Shown here one piece after another: positions 1 through 8,736 of a stretch of 20,886 bases of DNA (the stretch's first letter is position 1; every line of letters begins with the position of its first letter). Made by a program: the position numbers and the translations under genes. A model generated the notes under the pieces. It made no database searches. It was not told the origin of the DNA and worked only from the letters and a program-made list of their open reading frames with translations. Source of the DNA: a virus; IMG/VR virus record IMGVR_UViG_3300035670_001426, positions 1 through 20,886 of that record; one strand, given 5' to 3'.

Positions 1-3000
1 GATATTATTGACGGTATTATACGATGTACCTTGCCCACCTGCAACACCTAATTTACCGTCTTTACCCCGCTGTAAAGGTATTATTGCCTCTGGCCCTGCT
101 TCTCCCATTAAACCAGTTGCATTACGAAGTGGGAATAAGGTGGGCGAAGTCACTATACCACCTTTAGCAAAAGGCTTTACCTTTCCATCGCTTATAACAT
201 TACCTTTTGCGCTAGGCACAGCTGCTTCTGCCCCGCCTAAAAAGCTAAGTCCTGGTATGCCAGCCACTTTAGAGAGGAACATCATGGCTATTTTATTAGC
301 CATAATTTGCATAGCACTATCTAATATAGTCATAGCGAAACTTTGCATAGCCTCGCTGGCACTTTTAGCCCCTGATATAAAGTCCTTAAATGAATTAGCA
401 AAAGCCCCTTGTAGTGTAGTCCTTATTTTGTTTGCAACAACATCGCCTGTTATACCAAGTTCCTGTAATTGCCATTGTGCTTCTTCGATATTTTTAGTTA
501 ATGACTCTGGGACTGGTTGACCCGCGCCAGCTAGGGTCTCTTTTTGCTTCTTCCAAGCATCTAATGCCGCTTGCGTGTCAGCCATTAGTTGCTTGTTAAT
601 TTCAGTTTGCCGAGAAGCCCCCTCCCATTCCCCAATAAGTCCCGCCCCCATTTGCGCCTGCACAATGCTACCGCGATGCCCTGCAAGTGACCGGCTATTT
701 TCTAATGCTTTTTGAGTAGCAAGTTCTTTATCTTTAGCACTTGCTAATGCTTCATAAAGGGTCTTTTGCTGTTTAAGCAATTCAACTTGTTTGGTGGCTT
801 CGCTAGTTTTTTGCGTTTCATAGAATGCTATAGCCCTATCTAAGTCAACAGCCTTCGCTAAGTAGTCATTATAGGTCTTTGTCGGTTTGCCCAACAGCGC
901 GTCAATAGCTGCCCCGACCGTAGCCGCAGTACTTTTAGCTTGTTTTTCAAACTCTTGCGTTAGCGCAGCATACGTTCGTTGGGCTAATGCAACGTCTTTT
1001 GCCGTTTTACTCTGAATTTCTGCCCGTTCACTGTCTAATTTAAGCAGTTCAGAACTTAAAACAAGTTCCTCTTTCTGCTCTTTAGTCATCGTGGATGATT
1101 TAACAGCAGAAGCTAGCACTTTATTAACGTAGGCTTCAGCAACTCCACCTAGCGTCTTTAATCTAGCATTTATTTCTTCTTCTGTGACTTCTGCTGCTGT
1201 CTTATTTATAGAAGTCAACCATGCCCTGACGGAAGATGGCCCCTCTTTATAAGCAAGCAATGCTAATTTAATTCTGCCAAAATTCTCTATCTGCTGGTTT
1301 AGGTAAGCCTGCCCAGCTTTTTCCGTTTCCTGCAATGCGTCTACTTGAACCTGGTTTAATTCATTTTTTGCTTGCGTAGCAATTTCATGAATTATTTTGT
1401 AGGCATTATTGAAGCGTTCCTCTAGTGCTTTTCTATTATTGCCGTTTACGCCCATACCTTCAATGTAAGCTGCGCGTGTAGTTTGCATCGGCCCAATAGC
1501 AGTGCTATCAGCATTAACTAAATTGCCTCGCTGGGCCTTAGTTAATGTTCTATAGTCAGCGGTCTTTAAGCTGCTTTCTGCTAATTTAATAGCATTAGGT
1601 AATTCATCACTAAGTAATGTTATATCCTTTTTAATAGTGGAGCCAACTTCAATGAAAGTCTGATGCAACTGATTTGCATACTCTATTTCCTCTTCTTTAG
1701 ACTTTCTACTAGCTTCTGCTATTTGTTGTTGCAATTCAAGCGTCTTCTGCAAGGCTTCTTGCGGTGATATTTCACCGATGGCAGGCGATGCCTTGGTCTT
1801 TAGAGCCTCAATGTCAGCTTCCCTGGCAGCTATAAATTCTTTTAACTGCTCCCGATGAACTTGTTGATACTTTTCAAACTGTTTACGAAGCCCTTTTTCA
1901 AATGATGATACATCTTTCTCACTCATCTTGAATGCTTCAAATAGCGCAGTATTCTCCCCTGGGGCAGTTGGCTTATAGTCTGCGACAGCCTTATTAACCC
2001 TAGTTAGCTCTGCCTCTACGACGCTCTTTATTTTCTCAAAATAAGTATGGTATACAACCCTCGGGTTAGCATTCTCCGGTATAGCTAAACTTTCCCTTGT
2101 TATAGTTTCCCCAAGTACAACTATTTGCCCTTTTTGTTCATTTAATTTCTTTATAAACTCATCGACTCTACCCTTAGCTGCTGCATTTTCATTAGACAGC
2201 ATGGGTTCAGCCGATTTAGTGTAGTCTTGAAGGCTTTTTTGTGCTTGCGTGAATGCTTCAGTTACATCTTTTTGCCTTTTAAGTAAATCAATGCGCTTTA
2301 GTGCCGCTTCTTCCTCCGGTATTTTCTGCAATTCACTTAACTTATGCAATAATACATCAGTTACAACAGCTCCTTTATCTAATTGTACATTTAAGTAGCC
2401 AAGGCTAGCACCAACAGTTGTTATAGCCAATCCAGCAGGATTAAGCACTTTAGGTAGAACGGAAATAAGCGTTTGAACTGCCGCAATACCAAGTAGCCCT
2501 TCTAGGGCACCACGAACTGCACCAATGCTTTCACTGAATTTATAGGTATCGGCAGAAGCCTCCGTGAGGGCGTCTACATACGAAGTGACCCCTTTAAGTA
2601 GCGTCTTTAGAGTGTGTTCAAATGTTCTATAAACATTATCTTCAAGTTTAGTTACTGCGGTTTGGTAATCCCCTATAGCAGCATTAAGCCCTTCTCGCGC
2701 TGATTCAAATGCACTACCGCCAAAGCGTTCGGCCATAAAGCGTGAAAACGCATCAAGCTCTTTATGGGCATATACATTTCCCTTCTTCATTTCCTCCGCA
2801 AGCTGCATAGTAGTCCTACCGGTTGCAGCAGCAAAACTAGAGAACGCGCCTGGTAGGTAGTTTGAAAGCTGTTTAACTAGCTCTTCACTTTGAATTTTAC
2901 CTTTGTTAAACATCTGTGCAATGGCTAGAAATACATGCGCGGTCTTATCCCCACTAGCATGTAATGTAGTCATTACAGTGTTTATATTCTTAAAGATTTC

Positions 3001-5019
3001 CCACGTTGTCTCGACACTCTCACCCGCCATAGTTGAGGATGCCGCGAAGTTTCTGAAGTTCTCACGCAGTGTATTCACCGCAATACCTGTCCTTTTTGCT
3101 TCCTTATCTATTTTAAGGAACTGCATGGCGGATTCAGTTGCACTACCCATAGTAGCTTCTAAGCTAGCAAAGGTAGCCTCAAGTTCAATGCCCTCTTTAG
3201 GTATTTCTCGTAAAACCTCTTGTATCTTATTAGATATAGTATAAATGCTGCCCATAATAGCGTACACCTTAGTGTAATGCGCTATGCTCTGAGCAAGGTT
3301 CATATTATAGGCATTTACCTTTTCAGGGTTAGGTTCAACCGAGGCGATTGCACGCTGTAAATTCGTTAGTTGCGCCTTATAGTTACCTATAATGGCATTC
3401 CTTGCTTGCGTAGCTTCCTCTAATGTTGTTATAGTTTTATTTTTAATCTTATCATCAATAGCGGCTAAGGCGGCAGCTAGACTTTTATAAATCTCTTTCT
3501 CACGTTCAGCAAACATGAGCAATTTAGTTTCTTTAGACTCTAGTCCTGTGCGGTATACAGATAGCTCAATTTTATTGGCCATTTGTATAGACGCAACAGC
3601 TTCTTTATTAGCCTCTTTTTGCTTACGAAGCAACGCTGCTATTGCTGCTTCCTCATCCTTATAGCGTTTAATAGGCGCATAAGCCTCGATAGCTCTTGCG
3701 CTTCGTTCTTCCATAAGGGCATTTAGCTTCCTTTGTACCGTACTTTCCCTAGCAATCTTATTCTCTAAGTATTGCTGATTTACTTCATCGCGTTTAGCCT
3801 CATACTCTCTAGTAATAGCTAGCAAGTCTTGCTGATATTTTGTCTGCAATGCCTTAAGGCTATCATTGCCCCCTAGCATAACAGCCTGTTCGTGTGCTAG
3901 CGATAGCTCTACTGCTTTTTCATTATAACGCAGATATTGCGTAATCCATTCTTTTTTCTTATCATAAATTTCCTTTTCAGTTTTAATTGCGTCAATTCTA
4001 GCTTGAGTTTCACTTTGTATGGCCTTTTCAGCCTTCTCTGCACTTAACGTAACGCGATTCATCTCATTAGTTAACGCGGTTGTGTCAGCTGTTGGGCCTT
4101 CTTTTTGCGCGTTAGCAATGAGTGTTTTTATCGCAATATCAGTATTTTTACGGATTGTTAGAATGTCATGAGCGCGTTTTAGCTCTATCCCCCGTATAGT
4201 GTCTTCCCCATGTTTGGCAATAGCTATTTCAACGTCTATTTGCCCTCTATAGTCATTTATGTATTCCTTAAATAAATTACTCGTACTTTGCAGTGCTTGC
4301 TTGAATTTATCTTGTTCTGCCAGTGTTGCTTGCGCCTGCGCCTGTGCTAAACGCAATTTATCCATTGAATCGGCCACAAGGCTAGCTCTCATAGCATTTG
4401 CAAATGATACTAGCTTTTCCGGGTCTTCCGATTTATAAATTATTTCTTCTAACTCTTTAAGGTCAAGTGCCAACGAACGCATAATAGCTTTACGCTGGTT
4501 GGCATAACTGCGTATAATCCCTATACGGGTCGTTTCTCCATTTAATATAACCCTTGCGCTTTCAGATTCAAGCAATTCTTCCTGGTTAAGCAAGGCATTA
4601 CTTGTTTTCTTAAACTCACTTACAGTGGCTTTACCTCGCTCCGCTAGTTGAGCCGTAATATGTTGCGTCGTTTGCTCTTCCCCTGTGCGTAATTTACTCT
4701 CAAGGTCTCGATACTCGGACATATTAAGTATCTGCTCCTTTGATAATAGCATTTTAGCTATTCCCATATCCTGCGAGTGCAAGGCATACTTAACTTCTCC
4801 TATAGCCCTTGCTAGCGACCGTAAGTTATTTGCTTCTAATTTAAGGTCGTGGGAGAAGAAAGATTTACCACCGTCACCCTTCGATAATGTACTATAGAAG
4901 TCTTTTACATTTACTTTAAGGTCTTTGAGAAGTACAAGCAGTTCGCCGAGTTCTTCCGCAGAAGTGCCTGTCTCAGCAATAACTGAAAGTTTATAAGTGC
5001 TTGTTGTTTCAGTCGCCAT
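1..5019 (-). CDS. H: Tail tape measure protein (C-terminus beyond window)
   Basis: The frame is open from ATG 5019-5017 to the left edge, at least 1673 codons; I read it codon by codon and found no stop. Residues about 590-790 match the phage tape-measure domain (TMP_2 type), including a stretch beginning AQMFNKGKIQSEEL and continuing to YLPGAFSSFA. A hydrophobic Ala/Gly/Leu segment follows at about 834-877, as in lambda-type tape measures. The flanks are long, charged and Ala/Lys/Glu-rich, probably coiled coil. Near the edge, at about 1635-1660, lies the signature GLMGEAGPEAIIPLQRG, typical of the C-terminal region. The protein sets tail length and is thought to be threaded through the tube into the host envelope. 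An AGAGG site lies just upstream, and the start overlaps the end of GT by 11 nt, suggesting translational coupling. Homologues of lambda M, L, K, I and J would be expected further left. Confidence 0.95.
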   Translation of the reverse strand, partial: MATETTSTYKLSVIAETGTSAEELGELLVLLKDLKVNVKDFYSTLSKGDGGKSFFSHDLKLEANNLRSLARAIGEVKYALHSQDMGIAKMLLSKEQILNMSEYRDLESKLRTGEEQTTQHITAQLAERGKATVSEFKKTSNALLNQEELLESESARVILNGETTRIGIIRSYANQRKAIMRSLALDLKELEEIIYKSEDPEKLVSFANAMRASLVADSMDKLRLAQAQAQATLAEQDKFKQALQSTSNLFKEYINDYRGQIDVEIAIAKHGEDTIRGIELKRAHDILTIRKNTDIAIKTLIANAQKEGPTADTTALTNEMNRVTLSAEKAEKAIQSETQARIDAIKTEKEIYDKKKEWITQYLRYNEKAVELSLAHEQAVMLGGNDSLKALQTKYQQDLLAITREYEAKRDEVNQQYLENKIARESTVQRKLNALMEERSARAIEAYAPIKRYKDEEAAIAALLRKQKEANKEAVASIQMANKIELSVYRTGLESKETKLLMFAEREKEIYKSLAAALAAIDDKIKNKTITTLEEATQARNAIIGNYKAQLTNLQRAIASVEPNPEKVNAYNMNLAQSIAHYTKVYAIMGSIYTISNKIQEVLREIPKEGIELEATFASLEATMGSATESAMQFLKIDKEAKRTGIAVNTLRENFRNFAASSTMAGESVETTWEIFKNINTVMTTLHASGDKTAHVFLAIAQMFNKGKIQSEELVKQLSNYLPGAFSSFAAATGRTTMQLAEEMKKGNVYAHKELDAFSRFMAERFGGSAFESAREGLNAAIGDYQTAVTKLEDNVYRTFEHTLKTLLKGVTSYVDALTEASADTYKFSESIGAVRGALEGLLGIAAVQTLISVLPKVLNPAGLAITTVGASLGYLNVQLDKGAVVTDVLLHKLSELQKIPEEEAALKRIDLLKRQKDVTEAFTQAQKSLQDYTKSAEPMLSNENAAAKGRVDEFIKKLNEQKGQIVVLGETITRESLAIPENANPRVVYHTYFEKIKSVVEAELTRVNKAVADYKPTAPGENTALFEAFKMSEKDVSSFEKGLRKQFEKYQQVHREQLKEFIAAREADIEALKTKASPAIGEISPQEALQKTLELQQQIAEASRKSKEEEIEYANQLHQTFIEVGSTIKKDITLLSDELPNAIKLAESSLKTADYRTLTKAQRGNLVNADSTAIGPMQTTRAAYIEGMGVNGNNRKALEERFNNAYKIIHEIATQAKNELNQVQVDALQETEKAGQAYLNQQIENFGRIKLALLAYKEGPSSVRAWLTSINKTAAEVTEEEINARLKTLGGVAEAYVNKVLASAVKSSTMTKEQKEELVLSSELLKLDSERAEIQSKTAKDVALAQRTYAALTQEFEKQAKSTAATVGAAIDALLGKPTKTYNDYLAKAVDLDRAIAFYETQKTSEATKQVELLKQQKTLYEALASAKDKELATQKALENSRSLAGHRGSIVQAQMGAGLIGEWEGASRQTEINKQLMADTQAALDAWKKQKETLAGAGQPVPESLTKNIEEAQWQLQELGITGDVVANKIRTTLQGAFANSFKDFISGAKSASEAMQSFAMTILDSAMQIMANKIAMMFLSKVAGIPGLSFLGGAEAAVPSAKGNVISDGKVKPFAKGGIVTSPTLFPLRNATGLMGEAGPEAIIPLQRGKDGKLGVAGGQGTSYNTVNNI

Positions 5020-5796
5020 AAGAGCCTCTAATAATGCTTACAAAACCATCATGTATGTATTGAACGCTAACTAAAGTTTCCCTCAATGGAATATCGAAGT
5101 CTTTTATTAGCGCAAGCAACATCGTGGTGTCTATAGTATAGTCACTTTTGGTAAAGGGGTACAGAATCTTGTAAAGTTCAAAGACTTGTGAATTGCATTC
5201 CCATAGGTCGATAACTATCGTTTCGTCTTTTACGTCAGTAGTTACGATAGTATTGTCGCTATCAATATCTAGTAGAGCCTCTAACGCTTCTTCATCGCTT
5301 TTATTATTCAATAGTTCCTTTCGCGGGGGAGAGGAGGCTCTACCTAAAGCCTCCCCCGCTTGTCTCAGTTTCCCAGACTATCTTCTTTATAAGAAGATGC
5401 GTTAGTGATTGCGATGTTAAATGTGGCGAAAATTGCTGTTTTCCACGGCAAACTTGCGAAGTATTTATCAATCATAACTTCCAAGCATTCCTTGGGGGTT
5501 TCCCAAACACCTGGCAAAGCCTCTGCCGTTCTAGTGTCAACGATGAGTTCTTCAACTTTACCCGTCTTTGTGTCTTCAATTTCTACTTTTGCGTTACAAA
5601 TGTAGGCAATCTCAGCCTTAACAACGGCATCAAAATCAGTCAGGTTTTGCCAAGAGACAATTTTTTCTTCCATCGTTGGAATGTCATAGCGATGAAACCC
5701 TACGCTTATGCTATCTTGCGTATTCGCAGCATCTTTCGCGGTCACTTTAAGTTCAATGACGGGTGTTTGCAATTTAACGTACAACTTCTTTGACAT
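5009..5796 (-). CDS. GT: Tail assembly chaperone GT, -1 frameshift fusion
   Basis: Predicted 262-residue product: the 143 residues of G plus 119 residues in the -1 frame, entered at heptamer GGGAAAC (5374-5368) just before the G stop. The extension starts LRQAGEALGRA and continues through an acidic segment to ...IIRGSYGD. It contains an alpha-helical part with VIDLWECNSQVFELYKIL, like the T half of lambda gpGT. The lambda proteins are about 140 and 279 residues, so both lengths fit. From the family: G coats the tape measure during assembly and the T part recruits tube protein. The T-frame ORF has only a TTG at 5311 as a possible start and no evident ribosome site, so it is most likely reached only by frameshifting. 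Its stop overlaps the tape measure start. Confidence 0.85.
5323..5374 (-). promoter_or_regulatory. Programmed -1 ribosomal frameshift signal
   Basis: Read on the minus strand: slippery heptamer GGGAAAC at 5374-5368 in the frame G GGA AAC (pattern X XXY YYZ, as in lambda G GGA AAG). The zero-frame stop TGA follows at 5367-5365. After an 8-nt spacer (5367-5360) comes a GC-rich hairpin: GCGGG (5359-5355) pairs with CCCGC (5327-5323), and GGAGGCT (5354-5348) pairs with AGCCTCC (5339-5333). There is a 5-nt bulge on the 3' side and an 8-nt loop. Heptamer, frame, spacer and stem all fit a classic -1 frameshift site. Efficiency cannot be judged from sequence. Confidence 0.85.
5365..5796 (-). CDS. G: Tail assembly chaperone G (unshifted product)
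   Basis: 143 residues starting at ATG 5796-5794, with a modest AGGTAG ribosome site. The sequence is beta-rich at the N-terminus (KLYVKLQTPVIELKV) with a helical C-terminal half (ECLEVMIDKYFASLPWKTAI). I do not recognise it from residues alone. The assignment to lambda gpG rests on length (lambda G is about 140), position directly before the tape measure, and the frameshift signal at its end. The last codons are CTG GGA AAC TGA, so the slippery heptamer touches the stop codon. It probably binds and keeps soluble the long tape measure before tube polymerisation. It lies 8 nt after the holin-like gene in the same transcript. Confidence 0.8.
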   Translation of the reverse strand: MSKKLYVKLQTPVIELKVTAKDAANTQDSISVGFHRYDIPTMEEKIVSWQNLTDFDAVVKAEIAYICNAKVEIEDTKTGKVEELIVDTRTAEALPGVWETPKECLEVMIDKYFASLPWKTAIFATFNIAITNASSYKEDSLGN

Positions 5797-5804
5797 TTCT
5801 CTAC

Positions 5805-6086
5805 CTATCTGTGTTTATTTGGTAATGCGGGACAGCTTTTCGGCACTTCTATATCTTCTGGCATAGTGTACTTTATCTGATGGACAACTTGCGTAAGTTC
5901 CCTAATGACCTCAGTATGGTCTGCCATAGATTTTTCAAAACATTCACGCCATTCTGCCCGTTCTTCTCTTTGCATATTCAATAAGTGTAGTATAATACTC
6001 TTACCTACCATCCAAATTGTTAAGAACAAGGCTCCAATGACCATTCCGGCTAGGCCGAAGTTTTGCCAGGGTGTAATTTCTAACAT
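5805..6086 (-). CDS. Small one-TM protein, holin-like (BhlA/UviB-like pattern)
   Basis: 93 residues. A single hydrophobic segment at about 11-32 (GLAGMVIGALFLTIWMVGKS) is followed by a charged, probably coiled-coil stretch with QREERAEW and a polar C-terminus. One N-terminal TM helix plus a charged helix is the architecture of BhlA/UviB-type small holins, but the match is by shape only and it could be another small phage membrane protein. The start at 6086 is supported by an AGGTG site 5 nt before the ATG. It is the first gene of the minus-strand operon, 8 nt before G, and lies directly behind the putative promoter at 6104-6132. A holin would make membrane holes and let the endolysin reach peptidoglycan. 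Confidence 0.5.
   Translation of the reverse strand: MLEITPWQNFGLAGMVIGALFLTIWMVGKSIILHLLNMQREERAEWRECFEKSMADHTEVIRELTQVVHQIKYTMPEDIEVPKSCPALPNKHR
5969..5996 (+). promoter_or_regulatory. Weak candidate promoter for the plus-strand packaging operon
   Basis: A perfect TATAAT lies at 5991-5996, with TTTGCA (4 of 6) 16 nt upstream. It is inside the divergently transcribed holin-like gene, about 150 bp before terS. A second weak candidate is GATAAT at 6100-6105, with no good -35 box. The 59-bp divergent gap has no strong plus-strand promoter, so packaging genes may be read from inside the neighbouring gene or need a phage activator. Confidence 0.25.
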
Positions 6087-6103
6087 GGTTCACCTACAAG
6101 ATA

Positions 6104-6132
6104 ATTTTACAAAAAAAGTGGACAAATTTCAA
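6104..6132 (-). promoter_or_regulatory. Putative sigma70-like promoter for the minus-strand tail operon
   Basis: On the minus strand, TTGAAA (6132-6127), a 17-nt spacer containing a T7 run, and TAAAAT (6109-6104). Each hexamer matches consensus at 5 of 6 positions. Transcription would start near 6098-6096, leaving a very short leader in which the AGGTG ribosome site (6095-6091) is almost at the 5' end. The same two hexamers with the same spacing recur on the plus strand at 18728-18756. Confidence 0.5.
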
Positions 6133-6145
6133 GACGAGTACAAGC

Positions 6146-6751
6146 ATGAGCAATGATACTAACCCTACGCTAGTAGATAACATTAACTTAAACTCTAAGG
6201 TTAACGTAAATACACTAGCTTACATTCTCGGTCTCTCTCGCGGCGCACTATACAATGATGCTAAGTCAGGTAAGTTTGGCGGTAAAACATTAAGTGACCA
6301 AACTTACATGGAGGCAATACAGAATTATAGAAACTACTTCACTTCTGGTGGCCGTGCCCATTATGCAAATGCAGCGGCTAATGCCGAGGGGGCCACCCTT
6401 GTTGAGCGTCAGCTAACGCAAAAGTTGCGGGCCGATAAAGCAGCGGAGGTTAAAACGTGGTTAACCATTGCTGAAAAGCGCAAAAAACTCTTATATGAGC
6501 CAGAACTTCGGCGTTTCTATGAACCCTTTATTCATATTATAAAAAATGGAATAGTCTCAATTTCATTAGATTTCCCTGAAACACGAACTAAAGTAGACAA
6601 CGTGTTAAACTCTTTAGCAGAATTTGGCTCTGTCATTATAACACAGGCCGAAGAGGACTCGGATAAATTTCTTACGGAAATGCTGGAACTTGACCTTGAC
6701 AGCGATATAGCAAAATTGTCATTTATTGCAGAAGAAGTAGAAACGCTATAA
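6146..6751 (+). CDS. Terminase small subunit (Nu1-like)
   Basis: 201 residues. A helix-turn-helix is visible at about 19-41 (VNVNTLAYILGLSRGALYND), the N-terminal DNA-binding element expected for a protein that recognises the packaging start. A long charged helical region follows (QLTQKLRADKAAEVKTWL), and an acidic C-terminal part would contact the large subunit. Length is close to lambda Nu1 (181). It directly precedes the GpA-type large subunit (3 nt between stop and next ATG), which strongly supports the call. The ATG at 6146 has only a weak purine-rich site upstream (AAGACGAG). By analogy with lambda, a packaging site could lie just upstream, but only 59 bp of noncoding DNA is present there. 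Confidence 0.85.
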   Translation: MSNDTNPTLVDNINLNSKVNVNTLAYILGLSRGALYNDAKSGKFGGKTLSDQTYMEAIQNYRNYFTSGGRAHYANAAANAEGATLVERQLTQKLRADKAAEVKTWLTIAEKRKKLLYEPELRRFYEPFIHIIKNGIVSISLDFPETRTKVDNVLNSLAEFGSVIITQAEEDSDKFLTEMLELDLDSDIAKLSFIAEEVETL

Positions 6752-6754
6752 ATT

Positions 6755-8731
6755 ATGAGAACCATTTATAACGCACCAGAAAGAGCCTTGCTTGGGTCTT
6801 TATTTAAGATATTCCAGAGAGTTCCAGCAATGTCTACCATTGATTGGGCTAAAAAGTATCGCCTTATTTCAAAGAAAGAAACATCTTTTGGCGAAGGTAA
6901 GTTCGATGCTAACTTAACCCCTTATATGGAATACGTCTACGATTGCTTGGATAATCCTAGAATATCTACGATTGTAGCTAAAAAGAGCGCACGCATAGGG
7001 TGGACAGAAACCATCAATAACTATAGGGGAAAGCGTATTCACGTTGACCCAACCACGATGTTATTAGGGTTTCCCACCCTTACTGCCGCTAAAATCTTTG
7101 CTAAGGAAAAGTGGAGAGTATTCATTGAAAATGTACCTGTGCTTCGCACCCTTGTCAATCAAGGTATTGCAGAAAATAAAAAGTCATTTTATGACTATGA
7201 CTTTCCAGGGGGGCACTTGCGACTTTCAACCCTCGGTAGTATTACTAATCAGAAAAGTTCAAATTTAGAGTATATTGAAGTAGAAGAGCCTGATGATGCC
7301 CCCGATGACGTGTCTGGCCAGGGCGACACCTTTGCTAACCTTAAAGAACGGCAAAAACTTGTCCCTCTTATAAAGCGTAAGTTTATTTTTGGCGGCACAC
7401 CAACTTTTAAGGACTTTAGCCGGGTTGAAAGTGCTATTAAAGCGTCAAATTGGATGATATTTAAGGCAGAATGCCATAATTGCGCGGCACTTGTGCCAAT
7501 GGATGGCAGTTCATTTAACAACCTTGTCTATGATGTTTATCCTAATAAAAAGATAGATGAAATATACGGGGTAAATGACCCAGATAGTGCTAAATTCATC
7601 TGCCCTCATTGCGCGGCTGAGTGGACTTTTGAACAGAAAAACGCTAATATAATTGCCGGCAAAAAGTATGGTTTTACCGACCACACCGGCAACTTCTCTA
7701 AGGGGTGGCATCCTAAAAATGAAGGTGTCATAGATACCTTCGGGTTTGACTTTAGCGAAATGCTGTGCCCTTTTTCCGGTAGCTCATTTGTAGAAATGGC
7801 TAAGGCACGTATACTTGCTGAGAGGGAGTTAGCTATAGGTAAAGAACTTCTTATGAAGTCTTTTGTTAATAATAAGATGGGAGAACCCTATTCGTCCGGC
7901 TTTAATGCTATGGAGCCTGAGGAAATGAGAAAATATCGCAGAAACTATCAAGAGGGGGTAGTTCCAATGGAAGCCGTGATAGCTTTTGCTGGTATTGACG
8001 TGCAGGATAATAGGTTTGCCTATGTTATACGCGCTTGGGGGCGTGATGGAACATCCTATTTAGTAAAGTGGGAAGAAATTTATGGAAATACCCTAAATGG
8101 TGATGATAAAATATGGGATGAACTGGCCCGCAGAGTAGTGACAGTATCACTGCCCCATGCAAGCGGTAAGGAAATGCCGGTTACAATGGCGTCTATAGAT
8201 AGTGCATTTAATACCGAACTTGTCTATCGTTTTGTCTATAGAATGCACGAAGATTACCCAGGGGTTTTACTTTGCTGTCGCGGCGTAAAGGACTTACGTT
8301 TTAGTGAAGATGAAATTTATAGGGAACCTTCTATGTTTGAAATAGCTACAACAGCGCAATATAGAAGAACATTGGCAGAACGCCTCGGTGTTACCGTGTA
8401 CCACGTTGGGACACATAAAGCGCATGGGGAGATACTTAGAAGAATGATGCTCGCAGTGCAGGCATCAAAATCTCCTGAAAATTACCGTTCCGACATTATG
8501 TATTGGAATGACCAAAGTTACGGTGGCTATGAAGAACAAATAGTATCTTGCCGTAAAATCTTTACGATTGACCATAATGGGAATACTAAAGAGAATTATA
8601 AATTGATTCCAGGTAAGCGTAAAGAAGCAATAGACTGTGAAAAACTTGCACTTCATGCTGCTATTGCTCATGGGATACGACAATATACCCCTGAGCGTTA
8701 TGCAGAACTTGAGCGATACTATTGGAGTTGA
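6755..8731 (+). CDS. Terminase large subunit, GpA family
   Basis: 658 residues, close to lambda gpA (641). It is the ATP-driven DNA translocase and nuclease that cuts the genome and packages it through the portal. The Walker A-like segment VAKKSARIGWTE lies at about 74-85 (lambda also has a deviant KSAR form here). The acidic Walker B-like segment EYIEVEEPD is at about 172-180, and GGTPT at 213-217 is a likely coupling segment. Two CxxC pairs (C240/C243 and C283/C286) form a probable zinc-binding unit. The C-terminal RNase H-like nuclease shows FAGIDVQDN (D415) and ASIDSAFN (D482). No strong ribosome site is seen; it starts 3 nt after the terS stop, so translation is probably coupled. Confidence 0.97.
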   Translation: MRTIYNAPERALLGSLFKIFQRVPAMSTIDWAKKYRLISKKETSFGEGKFDANLTPYMEYVYDCLDNPRISTIVAKKSARIGWTETINNYRGKRIHVDPTTMLLGFPTLTAAKIFAKEKWRVFIENVPVLRTLVNQGIAENKKSFYDYDFPGGHLRLSTLGSITNQKSSNLEYIEVEEPDDAPDDVSGQGDTFANLKERQKLVPLIKRKFIFGGTPTFKDFSRVESAIKASNWMIFKAECHNCAALVPMDGSSFNNLVYDVYPNKKIDEIYGVNDPDSAKFICPHCAAEWTFEQKNANIIAGKKYGFTDHTGNFSKGWHPKNEGVIDTFGFDFSEMLCPFSGSSFVEMAKARILAERELAIGKELLMKSFVNNKMGEPYSSGFNAMEPEEMRKYRRNYQEGVVPMEAVIAFAGIDVQDNRFAYVIRAWGRDGTSYLVKWEEIYGNTLNGDDKIWDELARRVVTVSLPHASGKEMPVTMASIDSAFNTELVYRFVYRMHEDYPGVLLCCRGVKDLRFSEDEIYREPSMFEIATTAQYRRTLAERLGVTVYHVGTHKAHGEILRRMMLAVQASKSPENYRSDIMYWNDQSYGGYEEQIVSCRKIFTIDHNGNTKENYKLIPGKRKEAIDCEKLALHAAIAHGIRQYTPERYAELERYYWS

Positions 8732-8736
8732 CTGTT

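Noticed and set aside
8-520. 170-residue plus-strand ORF at the left edge
   Set aside because: It is antisense to the tape measure C-terminal region, which has the GLMGEAGPEAIIPL signature. The plus-strand translation is Pro/Ala/Ser-rich with no domain.
5009-5311. Separate 100-residue gene starting with TTG
   Set aside because: No ribosome site at the TTG; the frame continues upstream to the slippery heptamer, so it is the T part of the GT fusion.
5905-6156. 83-residue plus-strand ORF across the divergent gap
   Set aside because: Antisense to the holin-like gene; no ribosome site, and it overlaps the terS start.
8722-8736. TTG start for the gpW-like gene
   Set aside because: It overlaps the GGAG ribosome site that serves the ATG at 8737, which also begins the family-like part.
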